Positions 27,022-37,166 of a stretch of DNA of 64,000 bases are shown one piece after another. Each line of letters starts with the position of its first letter. Within the stretch, counting starts at the first letter, position 1. The notes below the pieces were generated by a model. The model worked only from the letters and a program-made list of their open reading frames with translations. It was not told where the DNA came from and made no database searches. Origin of the DNA: Paludibacteraceae bacterium (GTDB taxonomy: Bacteria > Bacteroidota > Bacteroidia > Bacteroidales > Paludibacteraceae). The stretch covers positions 1 through 64,000 of the forward strand of contig JAGCLW010000014.1 in assembly GCA_017646805.1 (NCBI GenBank), in the 5' to 3' direction. The position numbers and the translations under genes are program-made.

Positions 27022-27825
27022 TTACCAACTTCCGCCGGCTCCGCCTCCACCAAAACCTCCGCCTCCAAATCCGCCAAAACCACCGGAAAATCCTCCACTT
27101 CCGCCACTATATCCTCGTCCTCCTCTTCCAAACAAAGAACCCAATGCCATAGCAGCAAGAATATCGTCGTTTCCATACGTTGTGTGTCCGCCGCCAAAAG
27201 GATTTGAACCATCGCCTTTCTTTCCATTATTACGACGGTTGGAAATAATCAAAAAAACAACCATAATAACCACAACAAAAATTACAAAAAGAATATTTCC
27301 ATTTTCCATTTGGCGTGCTACAGAATATTCTCCGGAAGCCATTGTTGCCATTTTTTGTACGGCCGTCATCGTTCCTTCAAAATATCTATTTTGCTTAAAA
27401 TACGGAATAAGAATTTGTTGCACAATATTATGACACACGGCATCAGTCAAAACTCCTTCCAATCCATACCCTACAGCGATAAAAACTTCTTCTCTATCAC
27501 TTGATGTCAATTTAGGTTTGATGAGCAACAATACTCCATTATCATTTTCTTTCGTACCTATTCCCCATTCATGAGCCACTTCCGTTGCATATTGAGAAGG
27601 CGACATATCCAACAAATCTGTAGTTGTCAAAACACAAATCTGATTTGAAGTAGAATCATCAACCATCACCAAAAAATTCTCCATTATAGTTTTTTCTTTT
27701 TCAGAAAAAATCCCCGCCATGTCATTTACCAATCGTGCAGGAGAAGGTCTTTGAGGAAGATTATTTGCCAACAAACCTATTGCTGTACAAAAAAACAAAA
27801 CATATACAGAAATACATTTTTTCAT
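27022..27825 (-). CDS. TPM-domain membrane protein with Gly-rich tail (YgcG family)
   Basis: I start it at 27825 (MKKCISVYVLFFC), 4 bases after the upstream TPM gene; the longer frame from 27867 lies inside that gene. Signal peptide about 1-20, then a TPM domain (about 28-165: PSPARLVNDMAGIFS ... VFIAVGYGLEGVLTD). A transmembrane helix (about 180-198) is followed by a tail of Gly/Ser/Phe repeats ending GGAGGSW. TPM domains with such tails are known as YgcG/TLP18.3-like; some plant members are phosphatases or photosystem repair factors, bacterial function is unclear. Last gene of lemA-TPM-TPM. Confidence 0.88.
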   Translation of the reverse strand: MKKCISVYVLFFCTAIGLLANNLPQRPSPARLVNDMAGIFSEKEKTIMENFLVMVDDSTSNQICVLTTTDLLDMSPSQYATEVAHEWGIGTKENDNGVLLLIKPKLTSSDREEVFIAVGYGLEGVLTDAVCHNIVQQILIPYFKQNRYFEGTMTAVQKMATMASGEYSVARQMENGNILFVIFVVVIMVVFLIISNRRNNGKKGDGSNPFGGGHTTYGNDDILAAMALGSLFGRGGRGYSGGSGGFSGGFGGFGGGGFGGGGAGGSW

Positions 27826-27829
27826 AAAA

Positions 27830-28270
27830 TCAGTCCTCCGAAAATGAAATTTCATTATCCAATTCATTTACATCATCTGCCGATATTGGAAAATGTTGTT
27901 GCAATTGTTCTCCCGCTTTCCGAATCGCATCACACAATCCTTCGCAATAATTTTCTTTAGCAAATTCTGTCCGGATATTTGCATAAATTTGATCCCAAAA
28001 ATTCGCCGGAACTTTATCGTTGATTCCTTTGTCTCCTATGACGGCAAACAAGCGATCTTTTATCGAAAGATAAAATAGAACTCCGTTGCGAAGAGCTGTT
28101 TTTTGCATTCCCAACTTATCAAATAGCTGAACCGTTCGCTCTTCCAATGAAGAAGGACATCGAGAATCTATATGAAGTCGAATTTCTCCTGATGTAAGTT
28201 TTTCTGCCTCAACAATTGCTTGCTCTATACGTTGTTGTTCTTCAAGAGAAAAGAAATTTTTTACAGACAT
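27830..28270 (-). CDS. TPM-domain protein, cytoplasmic form
   Basis: I prefer the ATG at 28270 (MSVKNFFSLEEQQRIEQAI) to the frame opening at 28330, whose first 20 residues look unlike the family. 146 residues. The TPM fold is seen in AEKLTSGEIRLHID, RNGVLFYLSIKDRLFAVIGD and VPANFWDQIYANI. No signal peptide or membrane helix, unlike its neighbour. The lemA-TPM-TPM order is a recurring cluster in Bacteroidales, so the three probably work together at the envelope; what they do is not known. Confidence 0.85.
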   Translation of the reverse strand: MSVKNFFSLEEQQRIEQAIVEAEKLTSGEIRLHIDSRCPSSLEERTVQLFDKLGMQKTALRNGVLFYLSIKDRLFAVIGDKGINDKVPANFWDQIYANIRTEFAKENYCEGLCDAIRKAGEQLQQHFPISADDVNELDNEISFSED

Positions 28271-28358
28271 ACGCTTTATTTTGTAACAAATAGGGAAACA
28301 AAAAAATATTTCATTTTCATGTCTCCCCAATAAATTTTTTTCTTATACAAAAATGTTT

Positions 28359-28937
28359 TTAGAATTGAACTTCCGGAACCGCCCGTTCTGACTCTGAAAC
28401 TTCAAAATAATTTCGTTTTTCAAATCCAAAAAATGAATACGGAATCGTACGAATTTTCTTATTAAATTCTCCACATGCCTCGTTATAACGTTTGCGTTCT
28501 ACTGTTATACGATTTTCGGTTCCTTCCAACTCGCTTTGCAATTGAAGAAAATTCTGATTCGCTTTTAAATCCGGATAATTTTCACTGACTGCCATCAAAC
28601 GACCAAGAGCTGCTCCAATTCCATCTTGTGCATTTGCAAATGCTTGCAATTGTTCCGGCGTTGCCGTTGTCGGGTCAATGGTAATTGATGTGGCTTTTGC
28701 ACGAGCCGCAATTACATTTTCCAACGTTTGAGATTCGTGAGCCGCATAACCTTTTACGACATTTACAAGATTAGGAATAAGATCTGCACGACGCTTATAA
28801 ACGTTATCTACTTGTGCCCATTTTTCCGTCACATTTTCATCCATTTTTACTAATGAATTATACGCAGAAATTCCCCAAAATATAGCAATAACAAATACTG
28901 CTACGATAGATAAGATAATAATTGTAGATTTTTTCAT
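28359..28937 (-). CDS. LemA family protein
   Basis: 192 residues: one N-terminal helix in the membrane (about 5-25) followed by a long helical bundle. The LemA signature is clear: YNSLVKMDENVTEKWAQVDN, then YKRRADLIPNLVNVVKGYA and ISENYPDLKANQNF-like (here VSENYPDLKANQNFLQLQ). Its biochemical role is unresolved. It starts 17 bases after the antiporter and is followed at 28270 by the TPM genes. Confidence 0.95.
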   Translation of the reverse strand: MKKSTIIILSIVAVFVIAIFWGISAYNSLVKMDENVTEKWAQVDNVYKRRADLIPNLVNVVKGYAAHESQTLENVIAARAKATSITIDPTTATPEQLQAFANAQDGIGAALGRLMAVSENYPDLKANQNFLQLQSELEGTENRITVERKRYNEACGEFNKKIRTIPYSFFGFEKRNYFEVSESERAVPEVQF

Positions 28938-28953
28938 AATAAAAAATATAATT

Positions 28954-30408
28954 TTAATTTAAACTTTCTCGAATAATCAAAAGAATATCTCCTTCTATAA
29001 TTGGCAACGTTCCATTTGGAACCAAAACCCGATCTTTTCGTTTTACCATCATCACTAACGCTCCGGCAGGCAATTTCATATCCCTTAATGTATTTCCTTT
29101 TTCCAACATTGAAGATGTCACATCCATTTCTATCAATTCAGAACCAACGTCTTCTGGTAATTCTACACCAAAAACATTACCTTCTTTTTCCATCGGAGAC
29201 GATAACGATAAATAATTTGCCAATTTCTTTATCGTAGTACCTTGTATCACAAGCGAAAGAATCGTAATAAAAAATACTATATTAAAAATTTGTTTCGCTC
29301 CTTCAATCTCCGCCACGACAGGATATGTTGCAAAAATAATTGGCACTGCTCCTCGAAGACCTACCCAAGAAACAAATAACTTGCTTTTAAATTGAAATCG
29401 ATTACCAAATGGCAAAAAGGTTAAAAAGACACTCAACGGACGACCTATTACAATCATAAATATTCCTATCAACAATGCCATCGGTGCGATACGAAGCATT
29501 TCGTGCGGATTGACCAAAAGACCCAAACAGAGAAACATTACGATTTGAAACAACCAAGACAGTCCGTCCATAAACGTGTTAATCTCTTTTCGATTTTTCA
29601 CCTTATGATTACCAACCATTACTCCCGCAATATACACAGCTAAATATCCATTTCCATTCAACAAATCGGTGAAAGAAAAAGTAAAAAATACAAATGCCAA
29701 AAGCATAATCGGATACAAAGCTTGATTGTCAATATTCAATCGATTCAAAATCAATACAGCCAATTTTCCTAACAAATAACCGAAAATTACACCGACCGAA
29801 AATTGAATAATAAACGAAAGAAAAACATCTCCTATTGATTTGTCTCCGAAAGAAATTAAATCAATTAAAACGATTGTCAACATATATGCCATCGGATCGT
29901 TACTTCCACTTTCAAGCTCAAGCATAGGACGAAGACGATGTTTTAAATTGATATTTTGAGAACGCAAAATCGCAAAAACAGAAGCTGAATCGGTAGAAGA
30001 CATTGTTGCGGCTAACAACAACGACGTCAAAAGAGGAAATTGTATGTTTGTCCAAGAAAATCCTCCTAACCACCAAATAAATAGTCCGGTAAACAATGTG
30101 GTCAGAAGAACGCCAACAGTTGAAAGAGAAATTCCCGCTGCAAGCACCGGACGAATATCCGCTATTTTTGTATCCATTCCGCCTGAAAACAAGATAATGG
30201 AAAGGGCTAACATTCCTATAAATTGTGCTTCTTCTACATTGTGAAATTGTATCCCCAAACCATCACTACCAAAAAACATTCCTACAAGCAAAAACAACAG
30301 CAATGTAGGAACACCAAAACGATACCCTGTTTTTCCAACGATAATACTGACAAAAAGTAGAATCGAGCCGATTAACAAAATATTACTTGCATCAAAATAC
30401 ATACACAA
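28954..30408 (-). CDS. Cation/proton antiporter of the CPA1 (NhaP2/CvrA-like) type
   Basis: 484 residues with about 12 hydrophobic segments. The central stretch SSTDSASVFAILRSQNINL and then LELESGSNDPMAYMLTIVLI carries the Asp pair (SND) typical of CPA1 exchangers, and WVGLRGAVPIIFATYPV follows later. A short C-terminal TrkA_C-like cytosolic domain (about 400-484) is visible as PAGALVMMVKRKDRVLVPNGT, usual in K+/H+ antiporters such as NhaP2. Ion specificity (K+ or Na+) is inferred only. Follows folA by 34 bases in the same direction. The start could also be the ATG 6 bases further in. Confidence 0.88.
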   Translation of the reverse strand: MCMYFDASNILLIGSILLFVSIIVGKTGYRFGVPTLLLFLLVGMFFGSDGLGIQFHNVEEAQFIGMLALSIILFSGGMDTKIADIRPVLAAGISLSTVGVLLTTLFTGLFIWWLGGFSWTNIQFPLLTSLLLAATMSSTDSASVFAILRSQNINLKHRLRPMLELESGSNDPMAYMLTIVLIDLISFGDKSIGDVFLSFIIQFSVGVIFGYLLGKLAVLILNRLNIDNQALYPIMLLAFVFFTFSFTDLLNGNGYLAVYIAGVMVGNHKVKNRKEINTFMDGLSWLFQIVMFLCLGLLVNPHEMLRIAPMALLIGIFMIVIGRPLSVFLTFLPFGNRFQFKSKLFVSWVGLRGAVPIIFATYPVVAEIEGAKQIFNIVFFITILSLVIQGTTIKKLANYLSLSSPMEKEGNVFGVELPEDVGSELIEMDVTSSMLEKGNTLRDMKLPAGALVMMVKRKDRVLVPNGTLPIIEGDILLIIRESLN

Positions 30409-30442
30409 TTAAAATATTCAAAATCTCCTCCAAAAGTAAAAT

Positions 30443-30937
30443 TTATTTTCGTTGAAAATTGACAAAAGCAAACGAATGTGGACATTTTTCCGATGAAGCG
30501 TGCCGTTCGCAAAATGTTGCTTCCCAATCTGATTGATCTATTTCCGGAAAAAACGTATCCGCTTCCGGAAATTCAGCATCTATTTGCGTCAAATATAGTC
30601 GATCTGACAATGGTAACGCTTGTGTATAAACTGTCGCTCCTCCAATAATAAAAACTTCTTCTTCTCCATCACATTTCAAAAAAATATCTTCAATATTTCG
30701 TATTCCTTCACAACCCTCAGGAAGTGTTTCCGGACGTGATGTTAAGACTAAATTTCGGCGATTAGGAAGTGGATTTCCTCCGGGCAACGATTCCAATGTG
30801 CGACGACCCATCACAACGGTGTGTCCCGTCGTCAATTCTTTAAATCGTTTCAAATCTCCGGGAATATGACACAACAAATTATTGTCTTTCCCAATTGCTA
30901 AATCTTTTGCAAGAGCAACAATGATAGAAATGATCAT
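30443..30937 (-). CDS. folA: Dihydrofolate reductase
   Basis: 164 residues. MIISIIVALAKDLAIGKDN opens the NADPH-binding fold; WP-like loop replaced by LLCHIPGDLKRFKELT, and VVMGRRTLESLPGG and EEVFIIGGATVYTQAL are standard DHFR motifs. It regenerates tetrahydrofolate used by the adjacent thymidylate synthase gene (12 bases upstream). Confidence 0.96.
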   Translation of the reverse strand: MIISIIVALAKDLAIGKDNNLLCHIPGDLKRFKELTTGHTVVMGRRTLESLPGGNPLPNRRNLVLTSRPETLPEGCEGIRNIEDIFLKCDGEEEVFIIGGATVYTQALPLSDRLYLTQIDAEFPEADTFFPEIDQSDWEATFCERHASSEKCPHSFAFVNFQRK

Positions 30938-30949
30938 AACAACTAACTT

Positions 30950-31744
30950 TTATACAGAAACAATTCCTTTGATATGTGGATGAGATTCATAACCTACAAG
31001 AGAAAAGTCTTCAAACTTATAATCAAATATAGATTTTACGTCGGGATTAAGTTCCATTTTAGGTAAAGAAAATGGTTCTCGAGACAATTGTAAATCTACT
31101 TGTTCGAGATGATTCAAATAAATATGAGCGTCTCCTAAAGTATGAATAAATTCTCCAGGTTGTAATCCAACTTCTTTTGCCATCATTAAAAGTAATAATG
31201 CGTAACTTGCAATATTAAAAGGTACACCAAGAAATACATCAGCACTGCGTTGATATAACTGAAGAGATAATTTTCCGTTTGCTACATAAAACTGAAAAAA
31301 AGCATGACAAGGAGGAAGATTCATATTGTCTAAATCACCTACATTCCATGAACTTACTATTATCCGTCGACTATTAGGATTATGTTTTAATGTATCTATA
31401 ACTTGTGAAAGCTGGTCTATTGATCCTCCTTTGTAATCAGGCCACGATCTCCATTGATATCCATATATATGTCCTAAATCTCCATTCTCATCAGCCCATT
31501 CATTCCATATCCTTACTCCATTTTCTTGAAGATATTTTACATTTGTGTCTCCGGATATAAACCACAATAATTCATGTATGATTGATTTTAAATGAAGTTT
31601 TTTTGTTGTTAGTATCGGAAATCCTTCTTCTAAATTAAACCTCATTTGATGTCCAAATACCGATATTGTACCGGTACCTGTTCTATCTCCTTTTTCTACT
31701 CCTTCTTTTCGTATTCTACGAAGTAATTCTAAATATTGTTTCAT
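30950..31744 (-). CDS. thyA: Thymidylate synthase (ThyA)
   Basis: 264 residues, the standard length. Folate-dependent methylation of dUMP to dTMP. The nucleophile Cys is in [11 protein letters not shown], followed by [16 protein letters not shown] and [13 protein letters not shown]. It begins 4 bases after the stop of the PorE-like gene and is followed 12 bases later by folA. Its codon use differs from both neighbours: Ile is nearly always ATA and some Arg are AGG/AGA, where neighbours use ATT/ATC and CGN, which may mean separate origin. Confidence 0.97.
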   Translation of the reverse strand: MKQYLELLRRIRKEGVEKGDRTGTGTISVFGHQMRFNLEEGFPILTTKKLHLKSIIHELLWFISGDTNVKYLQENGVRIWNEWADENGDLGHIYGYQWRSWPDYKGGSIDQLSQVIDTLKHNPNSRRIIVSSWNVGDLDNMNLPPCHAFFQFYVANGKLSLQLYQRSADVFLGVPFNIASYALLLLMMAKEVGLQPGEFIHTLGDAHIYLNHLEQVDLQLSREPFSLPKMELNPDVKSIFDYKFEDFSLVGYESHPHIKGIVSV

Positions 31745-31748
31745 GTTT

Positions 31749-33779
31749 CTAATACATTTTATATGTCGTTTTTAAAACAACAAATTCTATTCGTCGATTG
31801 ATTTGTGTAACAATTTCACGTTCTTGTTCTGTAAGTGTCATAACAAATGATTCGTCAAGCGATTGTCCTTCTTTTAAAAACGCATGCTCTTTTGCCATTT
31901 CTTCTGTTACAACAACAGGTTTTGATTCGCCCCAACCTTGCGATTGCAATCGTTCTGCATCAATTCCATTTTCTATCAAATAATCCACAACGCTCTGTGC
32001 TCGACGTTGGCTCAATTTCATATTAAATTCATCGGAACCAACGTGATCTGTATGAGCCGAAATTTCAATCGTAACGTGAGGATTATCTGTCAGCATTTTT
32101 ACCAACACTTTCAATCCCGATTCGCTATCCGAAGTCAACGTATGTTTTCCAAAATCAAAGAAAATATTATCCACTCTCACAGGTTGTCCCATTGATGGCA
32201 AAGAAAAATCTTTTGTGTAAGTCTGTGTTTTATAAACATTTACCGTTGAAAAATCAGAATATTGATTAAGATGACCTTTCGCACTTGCGAGAATCACATA
32301 ATTAACTTGCTTGTTTAGCGGGAAAGAATAAGTTCCATCTTTTTTAGTAATCAATTTTTTATTTGTCCCATCGTCGCCCACAATACGAATTGTAGCCTCC
32401 GGCAAAGGATTTCCTCGATAATCAGTCACTTCTCCTTTCAAAGCAAATTCTACCACAGGTTCTCCAAAATAATAAATCTTATCTCGACCTTTCGGATCTT
32501 TTCGATTGCTCGAAAAATATCCGTTATTCGTACGTCCAACAAAAGATAACGAAAAATCATCGCCGGAAGAATTGATTGGTTGCATCAAATTTCTTACGCT
32601 CCACACAGTACTATCTTCCGTTATTTGCATGGCATGAGCTTCAAAAATATCCAATCCGCCCAATCCTTTGTGTCCATTGGAAGAGAAAAACAGCGTTCCA
32701 TCGTATCTAAATGTAGGAAACATTTCATCGCCGGAAGTATTGATTGATGGACCAAGATTTTCAGGTTCGTTCCACTCTTCCTCTGTTTTTTTTGAAACTC
32801 GCCAAATATCTTTTCCTCCAAATCCCGAAAAATGATCGCTTACAAAATAAAGATATTCTCCTCCGGGAGACATTGCCGGATGAGCAATTGTCACGGTAGA
32901 ATCTTTAAAAAAAATCAATTGTTTTGGTTCGGAATAATCATTTCCACTCCGCTTTGAATAATAAATCTCCGCACCATGAGTTTCTCCCGGAATGGAACGA
33001 CAAACGGTATAATAAATTGTTTTTCCATCACTTCCCAAACACGCAACACCCTCGTCCATATCAGTATTTATAACTCCTTCAGGCAACAAAACAGCTTCTT
33101 CCCACTTTCCTTTGTTATTGCGACGAACGGTATACAAATCATTGTTTCGTTGTCCTGTAATTTTACTATTTTTAATTCCCTTCACACCTTTTGCCACTCG
33201 CGAAGAAGTAAATAAAATCAACGAGCCATCATCATTCATCACAACAGGAGAAAAATCACTCGATTTTCGAGAATTCAAATAATCGCATTTTTTTACCGAA
33301 AAACGTTGTGGTAATTTTTTCCACAATCGAGCACTATCACAAGACAACAATCCATTTTTTGCCCAAACATTCGTTGAATCCAACAACAAAAATCGGTGAT
33401 AATTTTTCGCCGCCGCCTTATAATTTTCATTTTCACGTTGCACATCTGCATAATGAAGAAAAAAAGTAGAATCTTGAGGATGCGATTCAAATCGAAGAGC
33501 TTGACGATATGCGGCTTCTGCCCTACGATTGTCGCTCAAAAAACGATAACAATGACCTAATTTTGTGGCAATTTCCGCCTTCAATTGCTTTTCCTTGCGA
33601 GGAATCCGACTAAGTATTCGTTTGTAACGCGGTGTCGCAGCCGAATATTCACCTATATCATATCGCTTATTTGCTTGCTTAATTTGATAATTAAGCGAAC
33701 AAGACGACAAACCGATAAAAATCATCAGACAAACACAAAGTTTCAGCAAATGACAATATGTTACTTTTTTTAAACTCAA
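31749..33779 (-). CDS. porE: PorE-like outer-membrane lipoprotein (TPR, WD40-like, regulatory and OmpA domains)
   Basis: 676 residues. Lipobox GLSSC near residue 27 marks a lipoprotein. Domains in order: TPR helices (about 35-150), a PD40/WD40-like propeller (about 165-435; repeats such as [39 protein letters not shown]), a carboxypeptidase regulatory-like fold (about 440-530, [18 protein letters not shown]), and an OmpA peptidoglycan-binding domain (about 540-676, FDFGKHTL ... [20 protein letters not shown]). This is the domain order and size described for PorE of Porphyromonas gingivalis, which anchors the T9SS to the wall. T9SS cargo genes in this window support the match, but OmpA/PD40 paralogues exist. 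Confidence 0.8.
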   Translation of the reverse strand: MSLKKVTYCHLLKLCVCLMIFIGLSSCSLNYQIKQANKRYDIGEYSAATPRYKRILSRIPRKEKQLKAEIATKLGHCYRFLSDNRRAEAAYRQALRFESHPQDSTFFLHYADVQRENENYKAAAKNYHRFLLLDSTNVWAKNGLLSCDSARLWKKLPQRFSVKKCDYLNSRKSSDFSPVVMNDDGSLILFTSSRVAKGVKGIKNSKITGQRNNDLYTVRRNNKGKWEEAVLLPEGVINTDMDEGVACLGSDGKTIYYTVCRSIPGETHGAEIYYSKRSGNDYSEPKQLIFFKDSTVTIAHPAMSPGGEYLYFVSDHFSGFGGKDIWRVSKKTEEEWNEPENLGPSINTSGDEMFPTFRYDGTLFFSSNGHKGLGGLDIFEAHAMQITEDSTVWSVRNLMQPINSSGDDFSLSFVGRTNNGYFSSNRKDPKGRDKIYYFGEPVVEFALKGEVTDYRGNPLPEATIRIVGDDGTNKKLITKKDGTYSFPLNKQVNYVILASAKGHLNQYSDFSTVNVYKTQTYTKDFSLPSMGQPVRVDNIFFDFGKHTLTSDSESGLKVLVKMLTDNPHVTIEISAHTDHVGSDEFNMKLSQRRAQSVVDYLIENGIDAERLQSQGWGESKPVVVTEEMAKEHAFLKEGQSLDESFVMTLTEQEREIVTQINRRIEFVVLKTTYKMY

Positions 33780-33811
33780 AACAAAAAGTATTATTCCGTT
33801 TACAAATCATG

Positions 33812-33819
33812 CAAAAATA
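33812..33819 (-). promoter_or_regulatory. -7 promoter element for porE-thyA-folA
   Basis: Minus strand reads TATTTTTG, 33 bases before the ATG at 33779. Confidence 0.52.
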
Positions 33820-33902
33820 ATGTTTTTTTTGAAAATAAAAGTAAAAAAAACGATCACTTCTTCTTCCTGTTTTTTCAAAGCAAAATTATAAGATTTTTTC
33901 TA

Positions 33903-33910
33903 TATCTTTG
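33903..33910 (+). promoter_or_regulatory. -7 promoter element for nitroreductase-dnaB
   Basis: TATCTTTG, leader of about 27 bases to the ATG at 33944. Confidence 0.6.
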
Positions 33911-33943
33911 CAATCTTTTTAATAATCTACAAAATACTTTTTT

Positions 33944-34678
33944 ATGCGTCACACCGTAAGAGATTACCGCTCTACTCCCATCGAAGAAAATCTTCTTCTT
34001 TCTCTCATCGAAAAAGCTTCTCATGCAAGCAATACGGGAAATATGCAGACATACAGCGTTGTCATCACTCGCGACGAAGAACAAAAGAAAAAATTAGCTC
34101 CTGCTCATTTTAATCAACGAATGGTTACCGGAGCTCCTGTTGTTCTCACTTTTTGTGCCGACTTCAATCGCTTCAACAAATGGTGTGAAGCACGCAATGC
34201 AGTACCCGGATACGACAATTTTCTATCGTTCTCTTCAGCTTTGATTGACACTTGTCTGTTTGCAGAACATTTCGCTGTTGAAGCCGAAAAAAACGGACTC
34301 GGAATTTGTTATCTCGGAACAACAACTTACAACGCTCCTCAAATTATAGAAACACTTGAATTGCCTAAATTTGTAATTCCGATCACGACAATCACCGTTG
34401 GTTATCCGGACGAAACAAAACCTGCTCCTTTTTTGGAAGACAGATTACCTGTCGAAGCAATTACACACACAGAAAAATATACCGATTACACCCAAAACAA
34501 GATTGATCAATATTATACGACAAAAGAAAATTTACCACACAATATCTCATTTGTAAAAGAAAACAACAAAGAAACTTTGGCTCAAATCTTTACTGATATT
34601 CGTTATCCAAAACAGACAAGCGATCATTTTTCAAAAATTTTCATCGATATACTCAATCAACAAGGTTTTAAATTCTAA
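33944..34678 (+). CDS. Nitroreductase-family flavoprotein (NfsA-like)
   Basis: 244 residues. MRHTVRDYRSTPIEENLL opens the FMN-binding site (family RRSxRxF-like loop), SHASNTGNMQTYSVVI continues it, and GLGICYLGTTTYN and the later ITTITVGYPDE complete the NfsA-type fold; the C-terminal extension (about 185-244) is also of that type. These enzymes reduce nitro-aromatics, quinones or flavins with NAD(P)H. The physiological substrate is unknown. It is 4 bases from dnaB and probably shares its transcript. Confidence 0.88.
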   Translation: MRHTVRDYRSTPIEENLLLSLIEKASHASNTGNMQTYSVVITRDEEQKKKLAPAHFNQRMVTGAPVVLTFCADFNRFNKWCEARNAVPGYDNFLSFSSALIDTCLFAEHFAVEAEKNGLGICYLGTTTYNAPQIIETLELPKFVIPITTITVGYPDETKPAPFLEDRLPVEAITHTEKYTDYTQNKIDQYYTTKENLPHNISFVKENNKETLAQIFTDIRYPKQTSDHFSKIFIDILNQQGFKF

Positions 34679-34682
34679 ATAA

Positions 34683-36176
34683 ATGGCAAAACAAACAAAA
34701 AATACATTGCCGACTCCAATAAAACCTCAAAACGGCAAAATTCCACCTCAAGCACCAGAAATTGAAGCCAGTGTCATCGGAGCCTTGATGTTGGAACAAG
34801 ATGCTTTCAGCGACGTCTGCGACATCTTGACGCCGGAGTCCTTTTATGATCTTCGTTATGCAAAAATCTATCGGGCAATCTCCGTATTGGTCACACAAGA
34901 TCGCCCGGTCGACTTGGTTACCGTAACAGAAGAATTAAGAAAAGAAGGCGTTTTGGAAGAAATCGGAGGCGAATATTTTCTTGCTCAACTCACCTCAAAC
35001 GTTTTGACCGGAGCCCACTCCGATTACCATGCACATATCGTTGAGCAAAAATTTTTAGCAAGAGAATTGATCCGAATCTCAAACGATATTCAAACGACAG
35101 CTTACGAAGATTCGACAGATGTTGACGAACTCATAAATTTGGCAGAAGGAAAAATTTTTGAACTTTCGCAAAAAAATATTCGCAAAAAAGTCGAACAAAT
35201 CGATCCAATCATTCGTGAAGCTTTAAAACGAATCGGAGACGCCGCAAACAAAGAAGGATTGAGCGGTCTGACTTCCGGATTTAAAGAATTAGACAAAATC
35301 ACTTCCGGTTGGCAACCGAGCGATTTGATAATCATTGCCGCACGTCCGGCTATGGGAAAAACCGCCTTTGTCCTTTCGATGGCAAAAAACATAGCGATTG
35401 ATTATAAACTTCCCGTTGCATTATTCTCGTTGGAAATGAGCAACGTTCAATTAGTAAATCGTTTGATATCAAACGTATGCGAAATTGAAGGAGGGAAAAT
35501 CAAAAGCGGAAAACTCAACGATTCTGAATGGCGACAATTGGGCGCACGCCTGAAAAAAATGGAAGGAGCTCCTCTTTATTTAGACGACACAGCATCACTA
35601 TCCGTTCTTGAATTACGGACAAAAGCTCGTCGATTAGTTCGTGAACATGGCATAAAAATAATCATTATCGACTATCTGCAACTGATGAATGCAAGCGGAA
35701 TGAGTTTCAATAGCCGCGAACAAGAAGTCAGTATTATTTCTCGATCGCTCAAAGGTTTAGCAAAAGATCTTGATATTCCGATTATTGCTCTATCACAGCT
35801 CAATCGACAAGTAGAAAACACAAAAGGAGATGGTGCCGATGCCAAACGCCCACAACTCTCAAACCTTCGAGAATCCGGAGCCATAGAGCAAGATGCCGAC
35901 ATGGTTTGCTTCATACACAGACCCGAATACTATGGAATATACGAAGATTCGACCGGAAACGATCTACGAGGAAAAGCAGAAGTTATTATTGCTAAACATC
36001 GTAATGGTGCCGTCGGAAGCATTTGGTTGCGATTCCGTGGAGAATACGCTCAATTCCTCAACGAACAAGAAAATGTTGTCGTCACTCGTGTCGCATCGGG
36101 AAAAACTCATCAAACATCACCAAACGAAATCATCGGTGCTCCAATCGAAGAGAATGACGATGAAACTCCTTTTTAA
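34683..36176 (+). CDS. dnaB: Replicative DNA helicase DnaB
   Basis: 497 residues. N-terminal DnaB domain (about 20-125: PPQAPEIEASVIGALMLEQD), linker, then the RecA-like motor with Walker A RPAMGKTAF, the Walker B region KIIIIDYLQLM, and the arginine-finger segment near GAIEQDADMVCFIHRPEYY. It unwinds DNA at the fork. No intein or insertion. Followed 27 bases later by the DUF3078 gene. Confidence 0.97.
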   Translation: MAKQTKNTLPTPIKPQNGKIPPQAPEIEASVIGALMLEQDAFSDVCDILTPESFYDLRYAKIYRAISVLVTQDRPVDLVTVTEELRKEGVLEEIGGEYFLAQLTSNVLTGAHSDYHAHIVEQKFLARELIRISNDIQTTAYEDSTDVDELINLAEGKIFELSQKNIRKKVEQIDPIIREALKRIGDAANKEGLSGLTSGFKELDKITSGWQPSDLIIIAARPAMGKTAFVLSMAKNIAIDYKLPVALFSLEMSNVQLVNRLISNVCEIEGGKIKSGKLNDSEWRQLGARLKKMEGAPLYLDDTASLSVLELRTKARRLVREHGIKIIIIDYLQLMNASGMSFNSREQEVSIISRSLKGLAKDLDIPIIALSQLNRQVENTKGDGADAKRPQLSNLRESGAIEQDADMVCFIHRPEYYGIYEDSTGNDLRGKAEVIIAKHRNGAVGSIWLRFRGEYAQFLNEQENVVVTRVASGKTHQTSPNEIIGAPIEENDDETPF

Positions 36177-36203
36177 TCAACAAAAATTTAATAAAATATT
36201 TTT

Positions 36204-37166
36204 ATGAAAAAATTAACTATTCTTGCAATAGCCTTTGCAACAACAATTTCGACTATTGCTCAAATCACAGATTTAGAAACTCAAGTACGTGACAAATCTT
36301 CTATCGTAGCTCCTACGCCAACAGATTCTACCGCTAAACCAAAACGTTGGTTTTTCAACGGATTGACCGCATTAAACATCTCTCAAGCTTCGTTTGTCAA
36401 TTGGGCAGCCGGAGGAGAAAATTCTATCGGAGGAAACGCTTTGGTCAACCTAAACTTGTCTTACAAAGGAGACAATTCTTCTTGGGACACTCGCCTCGAA
36501 CTTGGTTATGGTATTTTGCAACAAGGAAAAAAAGGAATGATCAAAACCGATGACAAAATCGATTTTTCTTCAAAATACGGACATAAAGCCAGCAAACATT
36601 GGTATTATGCTGCAATGATCAATTTCAAAACGCAATTTGACCAAGGTTTTGAAACCGAAGATGACGCACAAAAAAGACAAAATTACATTTCAAACTTCCT
36701 TGCTCCTGCCTATCTTGTTGGAGCAATCGGTATGGACTACAAACCGTTTGATTGCTTGTCTTTGTTCATTTCTCCCGTGACCGGAAAATTCACATTTGTC
36801 GAAGACAAACATTTGCGTTCTCGCTATAGCCTTAAAGAAGATCAACTTTGCAAAAGCGATCTTGGTGGATACATTCGTGTTTTATACAATCAATCATTCT
36901 TCAAAGACAATATGCTTACCATTACATCAAAATTAGACCTTTTCTGCAACTACTTGGCAGAACATCCGGAAAACATCGATGTAACATGGGAAAACGTATT
37001 CGCCATCAAAATAACAAAATACATTTCTGCCACACTTTCAACAGAATTGATCTACGATGACGACATCAAAACAATAGAAAAATTGGAAGACGGAACAGAA
37101 ATTACTCGCGGAGCAAAAATTCAATTCAAAGAAGTACTCGGTATTGGATTGGCTTATAAATTTTAA
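36204..37166 (+). CDS. DUF3078 outer-membrane-associated protein
   Basis: 320 residues with a signal peptide (about 1-20, ...IAQ). The mature part fits DUF3078: RWFFNGLTALNISQASFVNWAAGG then a series of short amphipathic strands (DTRLELGYGILQQG, HWYYAAMINFKTQFDQG) ending in GIGLAYKF with terminal Phe, the usual end of an outer-membrane beta barrel. Role unknown in the literature I can recall. Its stop overlaps the MATE start by one base (TAATG). Confidence 0.88.
   Translation: MKKLTILAIAFATTISTIAQITDLETQVRDKSSIVAPTPTDSTAKPKRWFFNGLTALNISQASFVNWAAGGENSIGGNALVNLNLSYKGDNSSWDTRLELGYGILQQGKKGMIKTDDKIDFSSKYGHKASKHWYYAAMINFKTQFDQGFETEDDAQKRQNYISNFLAPAYLVGAIGMDYKPFDCLSLFISPVTGKFTFVEDKHLRSRYSLKEDQLCKSDLGGYIRVLYNQSFFKDNMLTITSKLDLFCNYLAEHPENIDVTWENVFAIKITKYISATLSTELIYDDDIKTIEKLEDGTEITRGAKIQFKEVLGIGLAYKF

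Noticed and set aside
27022-27130. The Gly-rich tail of the TPM protein as a collagen-like or recent repeat expansion
   Set aside because: Gly-rich tails ending in GGAGGSW-like sequence are ordinary for this family.
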